From NCBI GenBank assembly GCA_022572825.1, contig JACZVE010000211.1:1-5996 (forward strand): a DNA stretch of 5,996 nucleotides, read 5' to 3'. Made by a program: the position numbers and the translations under genes. Source of the DNA: SAR324 cluster bacterium. Lineage in GTDB: Bacteria; SAR324; JACQKK01. Shown one piece after another: positions 1 through 5,996 of this stretch (its first letter is position 1; every line of letters starts with the position of its first letter). Below the pieces are notes generated by a model, which was given only the letters and a program-made list of their open reading frames with translations, had not been told where the DNA came from and did not search any database.

Positions 1-450
1 AGTGCCTTCGCGGTGTACCTGCCCGAAGGCTCGCTACGTGTGCGGCGGGCATCGCCGGAAGCCACCGACGCACCGTGGCGCGCCGCCGGGCCGGTGCTCC
101 TGGTTGACGATGAGCCCAGTGTCCGCGATCTCCTGCAACGCGTGTTGGAAAAGCTGGGCTTCGATGTTCTGTCAGCCTCCAACGGCGAGGAAGCCGTGCA
201 GGGGTTCGAAAAGCACGGCGGTGAATTTCGCGTGGTGCTGCTCGACGCGAAGATGCCGGGCATCAGCGGTGAGGAAACCTTGCGGCGTCTGGCCGCCGGC
301 CGTGCGGAAAGGCCGCGCGTGATCGTGATGAGCGGTTACAGCGAGGCGGAGCTGCGGGAGCGCTTTGCGGAGCAGGAGATCGCGGGATTTCTGCAGAAGC
401 CGTTTACCTACGCCACCATCCAAAAACAGCTGCGGGAGGTATTGGGCTAG
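1..450 (+). CDS. Hybrid sensor histidine kinase, C-terminal part (HATPase tail plus receiver domain); 5' end outside window
   Basis: The frame is open from base 1 to the TAG at 448-450 and gives 149 residues. The first residues read SAFAVYLPEG, the usual last strand of a histidine-kinase HATPase_c domain, so the gene starts left of the window. After a roughly 20-residue linker comes a complete CheY-like receiver: VLLVDDE carries the acidic pair (residues 36-37 counting from base 1), LLDAKMPG carries the phosphoacceptor Asp82 (codon 244-246), the conserved Ser/Thr is Ser111 in VIVMSGYS, and the conserved Lys is Lys133 in LQKPF. All key receiver residues are present, so it should accept phosphate. 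No DNA-binding or enzymatic output domain follows, so the protein ends with the receiver. A free-standing response regulator is less likely because of the HATPase-like start and the lack of a good start codon; the GTG at 13 lies inside the HATPase motif. It converges on the GNAT gene 19 bases downstream. Confidence 0.92.
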   Translation, partial: SAFAVYLPEGSLRVRRASPEATDAPWRAAGPVLLVDDEPSVRDLLQRVLEKLGFDVLSASNGEEAVQGFEKHGGEFRVVLLDAKMPGISGEETLRRLAAGRAERPRVIVMSGYSEAELRERFAEQEIAGFLQKPFTYATIQKQLREVLG

Positions 451-469
451 CGCAGCGGATCAAGCGCCG

Positions 470-958
470 TCACGGCCGCACCTTGTGCGGTTCAGCCGCC
501 AGCCGCCCCAGTGCCGCTCCGGCCAGGCGGTAAACCGTCCAGTCGTCCATGGGTTGGGCGCCGAGCTTTTTATAAAATTCAATCGAGTTCCGGTTCCAGT
601 CCAGGACGGACCACTCGAATCGGCCACAACCGCGCTCGACCGCGAGCTTGGCCAGGTAGATCATCATCGCCGTTCCAAAGCCTCTGCCCCGCGCCTCCGG
701 ATTCACGAATATATCCTCCAGGTAAAGTCCGGGCTTTCCCGCGAAGGTGGAGACGTTGTGATAATACAGCGCAAACGCGACCGCTCGCCCCTCGGATTCC
801 CCAAAGATGACCTCCGCAAAGGCCCGCTCGCCGAACAACAACTTCCGCAAGCCCGCTTCATTCACTTCCACTTCCTGCGCCAGCCGCTCGTATTCCGCCA
901 GCTTGCGGATAAAATCCAGGATCAGCCGCACATCCGCGGCTACGGCATGACGGATCAT
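470..958 (-). CDS. GNAT family N-acetyltransferase, SSAT/diamine acetyltransferase-like
   Basis: This is a 162-residue cytosolic acetyltransferase that would transfer acetyl from acetyl-CoA to an amine. The whole length resembles spermidine/spermine and thialysine N-acetyltransferases. It starts with an IRHAVAADV strand and a KLAEYE helix, then FALYYHNVSTF, then LEDIFV, the acetyl-CoA loop ARGRGFGTA (R90, G93, G95), and the C-terminal block EWSVLDWN...SIEFYKKLGA. In that block Tyr129 matches the tyrosine that acts as general acid in SSAT. The true substrate (polyamine, thialysine or another amine) cannot be told from sequence. I chose the ATG at 958 because it puts IRHA at the family's usual N-terminus and has GGGA just upstream. 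An in-frame ATG at 991 would add 11 residues and is a real alternative. The frame stays open to 1408, but that extension has no family similarity. The gene converges on the kinase tail at 1-450. Confidence 0.93.
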   Translation of the reverse strand: MIRHAVAADVRLILDFIRKLAEYERLAQEVEVNEAGLRKLLFGERAFAEVIFGESEGRAVAFALYYHNVSTFAGKPGLYLEDIFVNPEARGRGFGTAMMIYLAKLAVERGCGRFEWSVLDWNRNSIEFYKKLGAQPMDDWTVYRLAGAALGRLAAEPHKVRP

Positions 959-1263
959 GAATCCCGGTGTGCAGCGGGGTTGCGTTTGCATGTGGCTGTC
1001 TTTCGGCTGCGGCAGACCCGATGGCCGCGAAGGGGCGGCCGCAATCTCATTGGCTCCCTGTGCGTCGGGTCGCTTGGGGCGCAGGCGTTTGTTCACTCGG
1101 CAGCTTAGCCGGTGACTTGCCACCCCGCAACCGCACCGGATGCAGAGGAGAGTGGCGCGGAATGCCCGCAATCGCTCCCCCGGCAGCAGGAATTTTCGCG
1201 GCGTGCCGGGCGAACGCCGGAGCGCCGCTGCCGGGGCGCATGCCCCAGGGCGCCTGCATCGGC

Positions 1264-1425
1264 CTACCCATAGGGATCCATCAGCTTGAACCAGAAATAC
1301 AGCAGAACAAACAAGGCGCCGATGAACAGCAGGATCAGGCAGATTCCCAGCAGCCTGCTCAGTGCATAGTTGAAGCGTTTGTTCAGCCGCCGCACCGTTT
1401 CGACCCAAGATCGCGACGTGGACAT
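1264..1425 (-). CDS. Small single-span membrane protein, 53 residues, unknown function
   Basis: The predicted protein has 53 residues. Its polar, basic N-terminal part (Arg5, Arg12, Arg13, Lys16, Arg17) is followed by one strongly hydrophobic segment at about residues 23-46 containing ICLILLFIGALFVLLYFWF, and a short KLMDPYG tail. By the positive-inside rule the N-terminus should face the cytoplasm. The ATG at 1425 has only a weak ribosome site (TAGG about 8 bases upstream). The frame extends upstream to a TTG at 1569, giving 101 residues, but that extension is low-complexity Pro/Arg/Ala sequence typical of noncoding GC-rich DNA, so I prefer the short form. I do not recognise a family. Such proteins are often regulators or stabilisers of membrane complexes, but nothing here says which. 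It lies 272 bases upstream of the GNAT gene on the same strand, without overlap or coupling. Confidence 0.5.
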   Translation of the reverse strand: MSTSRSWVETVRRLNKRFNYALSRLLGICLILLFIGALFVLLYFWFKLMDPYG

Positions 1426-1669
1426 CGGAGGCCTATCGTCGGGCAGGCAAGAGGACCTGCAGATCCCGCCCCGTGTCGTGGCCTCGTACGCCGACGCCGG
1501 GGTTGGGTCGGGGACAGCCGGCGGCGCCCGCCAAGAACGAAATTGAGCCAGCCAACGGGAGGCCCGCAAGTGTGCCTCGCAGGGAAATCAGCGATCCGGA
1601 ACAAGAGCGGCTTCGGCGACGGCTCCTTCGCGGCAATGCTGGCTGTTCGGGACTGATTGTGGGAGCGAA

Positions 1670-1885
1670 CTACTGCCAATTGCGCTTGCGCCGTTCCTGG
1701 CGTTTCCTGCGGTCACTGATGCGCCGGTCTTTGGCGCGGCGATCGGCCGTCGCTTCCCCGATACCGGCCCTTCTGTGCTGGTCCAAACTGGCGCCGTCGT
1801 TGCGACGGTCCGGATTATCGCGGCGTTCGGGGCCAACCAGGTTCGAAGCAGCCTGGTCCTTGTCGGAGGATTTCTGATTTGACAT
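1670..1885 (-). CDS. Small highly charged protein with repeated (D/E)RR triplets, 71 residues, unknown function
   Basis: The predicted product has 71 residues with no membrane segment or signal peptide. Its most striking feature is a series of acidic- or His-Arg-Arg triplets: ERR 20-22, DRR 26-28, HRR 37-39, DRR 48-50, DRR 53-55, DRR 58-60 and ERR 64-66. The last few are spaced 5-6 residues apart and end in a very basic KRNWQ tail. The composition suggests an extended or helical, probably disordered, protein that could bind nucleic acid or acidic partners; that is inference only. The N-terminal 19 residues are Ser/Asn/Lys/Asp-rich. The start at ATG 1885 is the most natural, though the ribosome site is weak (GAG about 7 bases upstream). 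A GTG at 1909 would add VSDSLSSD. It lies 235 bases downstream of the hybrid kinase on the same strand. I do not recognise a named family. Confidence 0.55.
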   Translation of the reverse strand: MSNQKSSDKDQAASNLVGPERRDNPDRRNDGASLDQHRRAGIGEATADRRAKDRRISDRRKRQERRKRNWQ

Positions 1886-1916
1886 GTCGCTGCTCAAGCT
1901 GTCGCTCACCCCCCAT

Positions 1917-1938
1917 TGCCGTAGTGCAACTGCCGTAG
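1917..1938. repeat. Short direct repeat TGCCGTAG x2
   Basis: TGCCGTAG occurs at 1917-1924 and again at 1931-1938, 14 bases apart start to start, just upstream of the 71-residue small gene. Such spacing can be a tandem half-site for a regulator, but eight bases repeated twice is weak evidence and it could be chance. Confidence 0.3.
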
Positions 1939-2120
1939 AGCAGCATGGCCAGACGCGGAGCCGATTGAAACAGGTCCGCCGGTGCGCCGCTTTAAGCCAT
2001 GCTCCGCACGGTCCCGCCACCTTGGCGCGATTCCGGCCTCATTTCAAGCCCAATACCGGCAAGAGGGCCTCGCAACTCCGGGATGCTCCCCATTGCCCGA
2101 CGCCAGCGGGGGGTCCAGGA

Positions 2121-4451
2121 TCACCCTTTCCTATCCAATACGGCGCGTACCAGGCGCCCCAGACTGCTCGCTCCGACCGGCTTGTACGCGAACTCGTTGA
2201 TGCCCAGCGCGGCAGCCCGCTCCGGCGTGATGGACTCGCTGTAGCCGGTGCACAGAATGATGGGTATGTCGGGCCGGATGCTGCGAAACTCGCGCGTTAG
2301 TTGATCGCCGGTAATATCCGGCATGGTCTGATCGGTAACGACCAGATCGAAGCGGCCCGGGTCTGCCCTGAAGATCTCCAGCGCAGTGGTGCTATCGGTC
2401 AAGGCGGTTACCCGATAACCCAGCCGCTGGAGCGCTTCCCGTCCCAAATCGGCTATGGACTGCTCATCATCGATGAAGAGGATGGAATTGCCGCCTCCGG
2501 GAAGGTCCACGGCAGTGACGTCGATTCGATTTTGTGCCGGTTCCATGGCGGGGAAGAATACGTCGAATGCGGTGCCGCGGCCCGGTCGGCTGGTCACACG
2601 AATTCCGCCCCCGTGATCCTGCACGATCCCATATACGGTGGAAAGCCCCAACCCGGTTCCGTCCCCGACGCTCTTGGTGGTGAAGAACGGTTCGAAAATA
2701 TGCGCCAGCACCTCCTCGTCCATCCCCACACCGGTATCGGCGACGCAGAGGCGGACGTGGGGACCGGACAACGTCTGTCCGAGATAGCATTCGCACTCAT
2801 CCAGGTGCACGCGGTCCAGCGAAAGCGTCAATTCGCCACCATTGGGCATCGCCTGGGCGGCATTCACGCACAGATTCATCACGACCCGATGCACCTGCGA
2901 CGGATCCGCGTTCGTCATCCCCTCGTCGCGCACGATCTCATGAATGACGATCGTGCGCGGCAGGGTCGATTTGAGAAATCTGCTCACCTCCAGAACCACC
3001 GGCTTGAGCGGTACGGATTTCTTCTGGCTGTCCGTCCGGCGGCTGAACAAGAGAATTTGTGAAATGAGATCCTTTGCCCGATGAGACGCTTCATGGATGA
3101 TTTTCAGCCAGGCTTGTTGCGGGCTCTCCGCTGGCACCTCCTCCAGCAAGATTTCGGCGAAGCCCATGATGGGCATCAAAATGTTGTTGAAATCGTGGGC
3201 AATTCCTCCCGCCAGCGTGCCGAGCGATTCCAAGCGCTGGGCGCGGCGAAGCTGGTCTTCGATCTGAACCTGCTGGGTGATGTCTTTTTGCACGCAAACG
3301 TAGTGAACGACCTGCCCTTGGGAATTCCGAATCGGCGAGTGGGTGGAATAGGTCTCGTAAAGCGTGCCGTCTTTTTTTTGATTGGTAAATCGCCCCTTCC
3401 AGACTTCGCCGTGTTTCATGGTCTCCCACAGCGCGGCATAAAACGCCTGGTCGTGCTTGCCGCTTTTGAGAATCCTGGGAGTCTGGCCGATCGCCTCTTC
3501 GCGTGTGAAGCCGGTTATCCGTTCGAATGCCGGATTGACGTACTGTATGGTGCCGTCCAGGTCCGTCACGAAGATTGCGTCCCCGGCCTGCTCGACGGCG
3601 GCCGCCAGCCTGGAGATCTCCGCCTCGGCTTGCCGGCGGCCGGTCACGTCCTGCGAAATCCCGACGATGCCGATGATGTTTCCTTCATCGTCGTGCAGGG
3701 GCAACTTGACCAGGTGGCGCCAGCCTTGCCGCCCCTCCGGCCCCCGAAACTCGACCTCCGCAAACTCCGCAGGCTGATCGGCTTCCAGGACCTGTTCGTC
3801 CATGCCGAGCAGTAACTTTTTTTCCCCTTCCCCGAGCCCAGGCAACTGCTCCGTGCTCAGCCCAATCAGCCGTTCGGGCGTGGTGCCGTAGTATTCCGCC
3901 ATGGCTTTGTTGACGACCACGTATCGGCCTGAGGCGTCTTTGACCCCGATCGCGTCGGGAACCGTGTCGATCACCGCGTGCAGGAGGCGTTGGCTGTTGC
4001 GCAGCTCCTGCTCGGCCCGCTTGCGCTGGGAGATGTCGATAAAGCTGCATTGGCTGACCGTCCGTCCATCCCAGCGCAGCTTGCGAACATAGGTGTGGAG
4101 CCATATCAATGCTCCGTCGCTGCGCACGGCCTGCGCTTCAAAAGTAGCCGGTTTTTCTTCTTCGGCGAGGTGGGGGGATTCGAATCGTTGCAACCTGGAG
4201 CGTTCGTGCGGAGCCCACAACTGGTGAAAGTGCGCGCGGCTCAGCAGCTCAACCGGCGAGTCATAGCCGAATATGCGGGCCGCGGCCAGGTTTGCGGATA
4301 AGAGCGGCCCGGAATATACGATGATCCCTTCGATGGACCCTTCGACGAGCTCGCGGTATTGCTCGCCGCTTTCCTCGAGCTGCTCAACGCGGCGCCGCAG
4401 CAGTTCCATCTCGCTGCGCAGGGCGGCGCGGGACTGCCGGAATCCATCCAT
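2121..4451 (-). CDS. Cytoplasmic PAS-PAS-PAS hybrid sensor histidine kinase with C-terminal receiver
   Basis: The protein has 776 residues and no transmembrane segment, so it should sense a cytoplasmic signal or work with a partner. Order of parts: a short coiled coil (1-30); PAS1 (about 31-147, ending in FIDISQRKRAEQEL); PAS2 (about 152-277); PAS3 with a PAC tail (about 280-398); a HisKA domain with H-box GGIAHDFNN, phosphorylated His419; and HATPase_c with N-box (Asn526, Asn530), G1 box DTGVGM (572-577), F box FEPFFTTK and G2 box GTGLGLS (598-604). The receiver follows, with acidic pair Asp661-Asp662, phosphoacceptor Asp707 in VVTDQTMPD, Thr735 and Lys757. All catalytic residues are intact. 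His419 should pass phosphate to Asp707, and from there possibly to an Hpt protein that is not in this window. The ATG at 4451 is well supported by a purine-rich AGGGGGG ribosome site just upstream. No regulator gene is adjacent, so it looks like an orphan kinase. The sensed ligand is unknown; no haem- or flavin-binding signature is obvious in the PAS domains. Confidence 0.97.
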   Translation of the reverse strand: MDGFRQSRAALRSEMELLRRRVEQLEESGEQYRELVEGSIEGIIVYSGPLLSANLAAARIFGYDSPVELLSRAHFHQLWAPHERSRLQRFESPHLAEEEKPATFEAQAVRSDGALIWLHTYVRKLRWDGRTVSQCSFIDISQRKRAEQELRNSQRLLHAVIDTVPDAIGVKDASGRYVVVNKAMAEYYGTTPERLIGLSTEQLPGLGEGEKKLLLGMDEQVLEADQPAEFAEVEFRGPEGRQGWRHLVKLPLHDDEGNIIGIVGISQDVTGRRQAEAEISRLAAAVEQAGDAIFVTDLDGTIQYVNPAFERITGFTREEAIGQTPRILKSGKHDQAFYAALWETMKHGEVWKGRFTNQKKDGTLYETYSTHSPIRNSQGQVVHYVCVQKDITQQVQIEDQLRRAQRLESLGTLAGGIAHDFNNILMPIMGFAEILLEEVPAESPQQAWLKIIHEASHRAKDLISQILLFSRRTDSQKKSVPLKPVVLEVSRFLKSTLPRTIVIHEIVRDEGMTNADPSQVHRVVMNLCVNAAQAMPNGGELTLSLDRVHLDECECYLGQTLSGPHVRLCVADTGVGMDEEVLAHIFEPFFTTKSVGDGTGLGLSTVYGIVQDHGGGIRVTSRPGRGTAFDVFFPAMEPAQNRIDVTAVDLPGGGNSILFIDDEQSIADLGREALQRLGYRVTALTDSTTALEIFRADPGRFDLVVTDQTMPDITGDQLTREFRSIRPDIPIILCTGYSESITPERAAALGINEFAYKPVGASSLGRLVRAVLDRKG

Positions 4452-4456
4452 GATCC

Positions 4457-4463
4457 CCCCTGC
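4457..4463 (-). promoter_or_regulatory. Ribosome binding site of the hybrid kinase
   Basis: On the minus strand AGGGGGG ends 5 bases before the ATG at 4451. It is the strongest Shine-Dalgarno-like sequence of the genes here and fixes the kinase start. Confidence 0.6.
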
Positions 4464-4516
4464 ATTGACTGGAATCGCCCGTGGTGATGCGAACGCTTCA
4501 CCAGCCGGATTCGAAT

Positions 4517-4585
4517 CTAATTCATCCTACTTCAATTAACGATAAAAAATAACCAAGGACTCCGTGTCCAGCGATTATTTATTTG
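4517..4585 (-). promoter_or_regulatory. AT-rich upstream region, probable kinase promoter
   Basis: About 70 bases here are strikingly AT-rich against a GC-rich background and lie 65-135 bases upstream of the kinase start. This is where its promoter would be expected. I cannot pick convincing -35 and -10 boxes with 16-18 base spacing on the minus strand, and saw no sigma-54 GG/GC pattern. The 10-base palindrome GATTCGAATC at 4508-4517 sits at its edge and could be an operator. The call rests on base composition and position only. Confidence 0.3.
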
Positions 4586-4630
4586 ATGATCCACAGGATA
4601 GCGGGCGGGCCGGCGCGGGTGTCGCAATTT

Positions 4631-4659
4631 GGCACCGCCAGCCGCCATCGGCGGTGGCC
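4631..4659. other. GC-rich hairpin
   Basis: CACCGCC (4633-4639) pairs with GGCGGTG (4650-4656), and GGC/GCC can extend the stem past a one-base bulge. An alternative inner stem is CCGCC-ATC-GGCGG (4642-4654). There is no T-run on either side, so it is not a standard intrinsic terminator. It could be a structural element or chance in GC-rich DNA. Confidence 0.3.
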
Positions 4660-4996
4660 GGCATTCGTTGTACCGGACGATCGTGGAGCGTTGGGCCAAT
4701 GCGGGCCGCCTTGCCTGACCCGACGGGCCAAACGGCGAGCGACACCGGATGCTCGGGGTGGTCGTTAAGGGCTATGGGGCAAGCGCTGGATCATCGCGCT
4801 TGCACCCCCCGGGGAGATCAGGCCAGGTGAGGACACGTCGCGAGGGCGGATGGGACGGGCAATCCTCGGCCGGGAATGCAACGGTTCCGCCGGGGCCATC
4901 CGTCGCGGCACGAACAATCGCCCTGGAGGCGCAGGCGCAGCCCCAGGCCGATGGGTGCAATCGCCTGCCTGGCATCCCGGTGGGGCGGCGACCCCG

Positions 4997-5571
4997 TTAG
5001 TTAATGAAGGGGGAGGGCGTGATTCGGCGGATGCAGCGACTGATGAACAGGGTGCTCTTCATCGGTGTAGCGAGGGCACCGGTGGACATGTCCACTGTCT
5101 GGGCTCGTGTCACCGTGGCGTCTTCGGTGGACGACCAATAACTTACGGCGGAAATGCCCGTTACACTCGACTGGTTATTATACAGTGCCAACAGCTCGTT
5201 CAGGGCCGGCAGATACCAGTCGTCGTAGCACCGGACTCGAGGCCCTGACAGGCGAACGCAGCCGGGTGACCGGCATCGAACGTGCCCGTGTTGTTTCGCT
5301 CGTCGTTCGCATCCTCGGCGTTCACGGTATCCGTATCAGCGGTTTTATAATCCGCGGCGGATTCATCGCTGCCGGCGGCAATCAGGACGGTGCCCTGGTT
5401 CTGGTAGTTGATTTCAAATACATTTCCTCCCCCGCAGCTCGTTCCCAGCGCCGGGCTGGATTCGCACACGGCAAGCGTCGTCACCGCCCTGTCGTCCCCA
5501 CAGGCGCCGAGAAGCACACTGAGCACTACCAGCATGGCAAAGCTCGTATGTCCAAATTGCCGAGGCATCAT
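4997..5571 (-). pseudogene. DUF1566 (Lcl C-terminal domain) lipoprotein gene, broken by a one-base frameshift
   Basis: The N-terminal part begins at ATG-ATG (5571/5568) with a lipoprotein signal peptide: basic MMPRQFGHTS, a hydrophobic core and lipobox LGAC with Cys24, so the product would be lipid-anchored. It continues through CGGGNVFEINYQNQGTVLIA and HPAAFACQGLESG, then runs into a stop at 5200. The rest of the domain continues in another frame: YDDWYLPALNELLALYNNQ, then SYWSSTEDA, FISRCIRRI and the TAA at 4997-4999. WYLP, YWSSTE and the late Cys-Ile-Arg are hallmarks of DUF1566 proteins, which are surface or secreted proteins of mostly unclear role. Adding one G near 5229-5232 restores ESGGYDDWYLP and a 191-residue protein. 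The break is therefore a one-base loss, either a real mutation or a sequencing error. The ribosome site at 5571 is poor, so the start is less sure; the frame is open upstream to 5709. Confidence 0.85.
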
Positions 5572-5689
5572 GGTCTGCCGGATAGGACAATAGCGAATCG
5601 GTATGAGCCTCAATAACCTTCGTACGCTTCTCAAAATTCCAGCGTCAAATTCCTTATCGTCTTGAATCGTCAAAACATGAGTGCACCTG

Positions 5690-5708
5690 TGGGCGATATG
5701 CTCGCCCA
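5690..5708. other. Perfect 7-bp hairpin upstream of the lipoprotein gene
   Basis: TGGGCGA (5690-5696) and TCGCCCA (5702-5708) form a perfect stem around the five-base loop TATGC. No T-run follows on either strand, so a plain intrinsic terminator is unlikely. It could be an operator or a leader structure. Confidence 0.35.
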
Positions 5709-5950
5709 TGGTGACCCGCCGCCGGCCAAACCGGGTTGGGCGGCGATCGGGCCGGTTCGCCCGACTCCGGGCCCCGCGCCTTCCACCGACATGACATCGG
5801 CTCGAGGACGGAAGACCGGATCGGCGCGTCGCCAGAGGATTCCTGCGCCCCGCGCATCACCGCACGTCTTTAAGCAGATCGCACACCTGCACCGGTCGAT
5901 TGGCTCGAATATTGATTGATCTCTCATAGATGGGCCGCTGATGCGGGCAT

Positions 5951-5963
5951 CTTGCGGCGCAAG
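5951..5963. other. 13-base palindrome CTTGCGGCGCAAG
   Basis: CTTGCG and CGCAAG are exact inverted copies around a central G, a size and symmetry that fit a dimeric regulator site. Nothing downstream is identified, since the window ends 33 bases later. Confidence 0.3.
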
Positions 5964-5996
5964 GCTAATGTAATGACGATTTCTGCCGAATAGAAA

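Larger units (their letters stand above)
4452..4996. other. 545-base stretch without a convincing gene
   Basis: This gap between the kinase start and the lipoprotein stop holds the AT-rich promoter-like region and a GC-rich remainder. A plus-strand frame 4564-4830 begins with GTG after an AAGGA and reads MSSDYLFDDPQDSG, but then turns into Arg/Ala/Gly/Trp-rich sequence without family resemblance, so I do not call it. No RNA gene is recognisable. Confidence 0.5.
5572..5996. other. 425-base right-hand stretch without a supported gene
   Basis: This lies upstream of the lipoprotein gene and should contain its minus-strand promoter. TTGACG occurs twice on the minus strand, 25 bases apart, around 5640-5680, but without a good -10 box at the right distance. 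Two overlapping 85-codon frames exist (5662-5919 + and 5670-5927 -). Neither resembles a known protein nor has a ribosome site, and both are Pro/Arg/Gly-rich. No RNA gene is recognisable. Confidence 0.5.

Noticed and set aside
1233..1246. GGGGC-GCAT-GCCCC hairpin downstream of the 53-residue gene as a terminator
   Set aside because: Only a five-base stem with no T-run on either side; such stems arise easily in GC-rich DNA.
959..1408. N-terminal extension of the GNAT gene to 312 residues
   Set aside because: The added 150 residues are Arg/Ala/Pro/Cys-rich, lack family similarity and overlap the 53-residue membrane protein gene.
2301..3815. Long plus-strand frames of 253 and 244 codons
   Set aside because: They lie opposite the hybrid kinase, whose domains and catalytic residues are complete, and show no domain of their own.
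4503..4525. TTCGAATC resembling a tRNA T-loop, possible tRNA or attachment-site remnant
   Set aside because: The flanking five-base arms do not pair on either strand (CCGGA versus CTAAT), and no anticodon or acceptor arm could be found.
4564..4830. 88-codon plus-strand frame with GTG start after AAGGA
   Set aside because: The spacing to the GTG is short and the sequence after residue 15 has the composition of random GC-rich translation.
4982..4995. GGGG/CCCC hairpin next to the lipoprotein stop as a terminator
   Set aside because: A four-base stem without a following T-run is too weak.
5670..5927. 85-codon minus-strand frame with a Cys cluster (CRCAICLKTC)
   Set aside because: No ribosome site, no family resemblance, Gly/Pro/Ala-rich remainder, and it overlaps an equally long plus-strand frame; the Cys spacing is not a recognised metal motif.

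Overview
This 6 kb window is GC-rich bacterial chromosome, most likely from a proteobacterium. A gammaproteobacterium is my best guess, from the style of the hybrid histidine kinases, a lipobox-bearing DUF1566 protein and a bacterial SSAT-like acetyltransferase. The lineage cannot be fixed from this sequence alone. I see no rRNA, tRNA, CRISPR array, insertion sequence or phage gene.

Layout from left to right: (1) Bases 1-450 (+) are the 3' end of a gene cut by the window edge. It holds the last residues of a histidine-kinase ATPase domain followed by a complete receiver domain, so it is the tail of a hybrid sensor kinase. (2) Converging on it, 19 bases away, is a GNAT acetyltransferase of the SSAT/diamine-acetyltransferase type (470-958, -). 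(3) Two small genes on the minus strand follow: a 53-residue single-span membrane protein (1264-1425) and a 71-residue highly charged protein with repeated acidic-Arg-Arg triplets (1670-1885). (4) The centrepiece is a 776-residue cytoplasmic hybrid histidine kinase with three PAS domains, HisKA, HATPase and a C-terminal receiver (2121-4451, -). (5) A 545-base stretch without a convincing gene contains the AT-rich upstream region of the kinase. (6) A DUF1566/Lcl-type lipoprotein gene (4997-5571, -) is split by a one-base frameshift. (7) The last 425 bases have no supported gene but do contain a hairpin and a short palindrome.

From the GNAT gene rightward all genes lie on the minus strand, but gaps of more than 200 bases argue against one tight operon. 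The functional theme is signal transduction: two hybrid kinases whose receivers lack any attached output domain, so their phosphoryl acceptors or effectors must lie elsewhere. Nothing here amounts to a clearly new system. The points most worth a second look are the frameshifted lipoprotein, the ERR/DRR-repeat small protein, the small membrane protein, and A-rich slippery runs inside the kinase gene.
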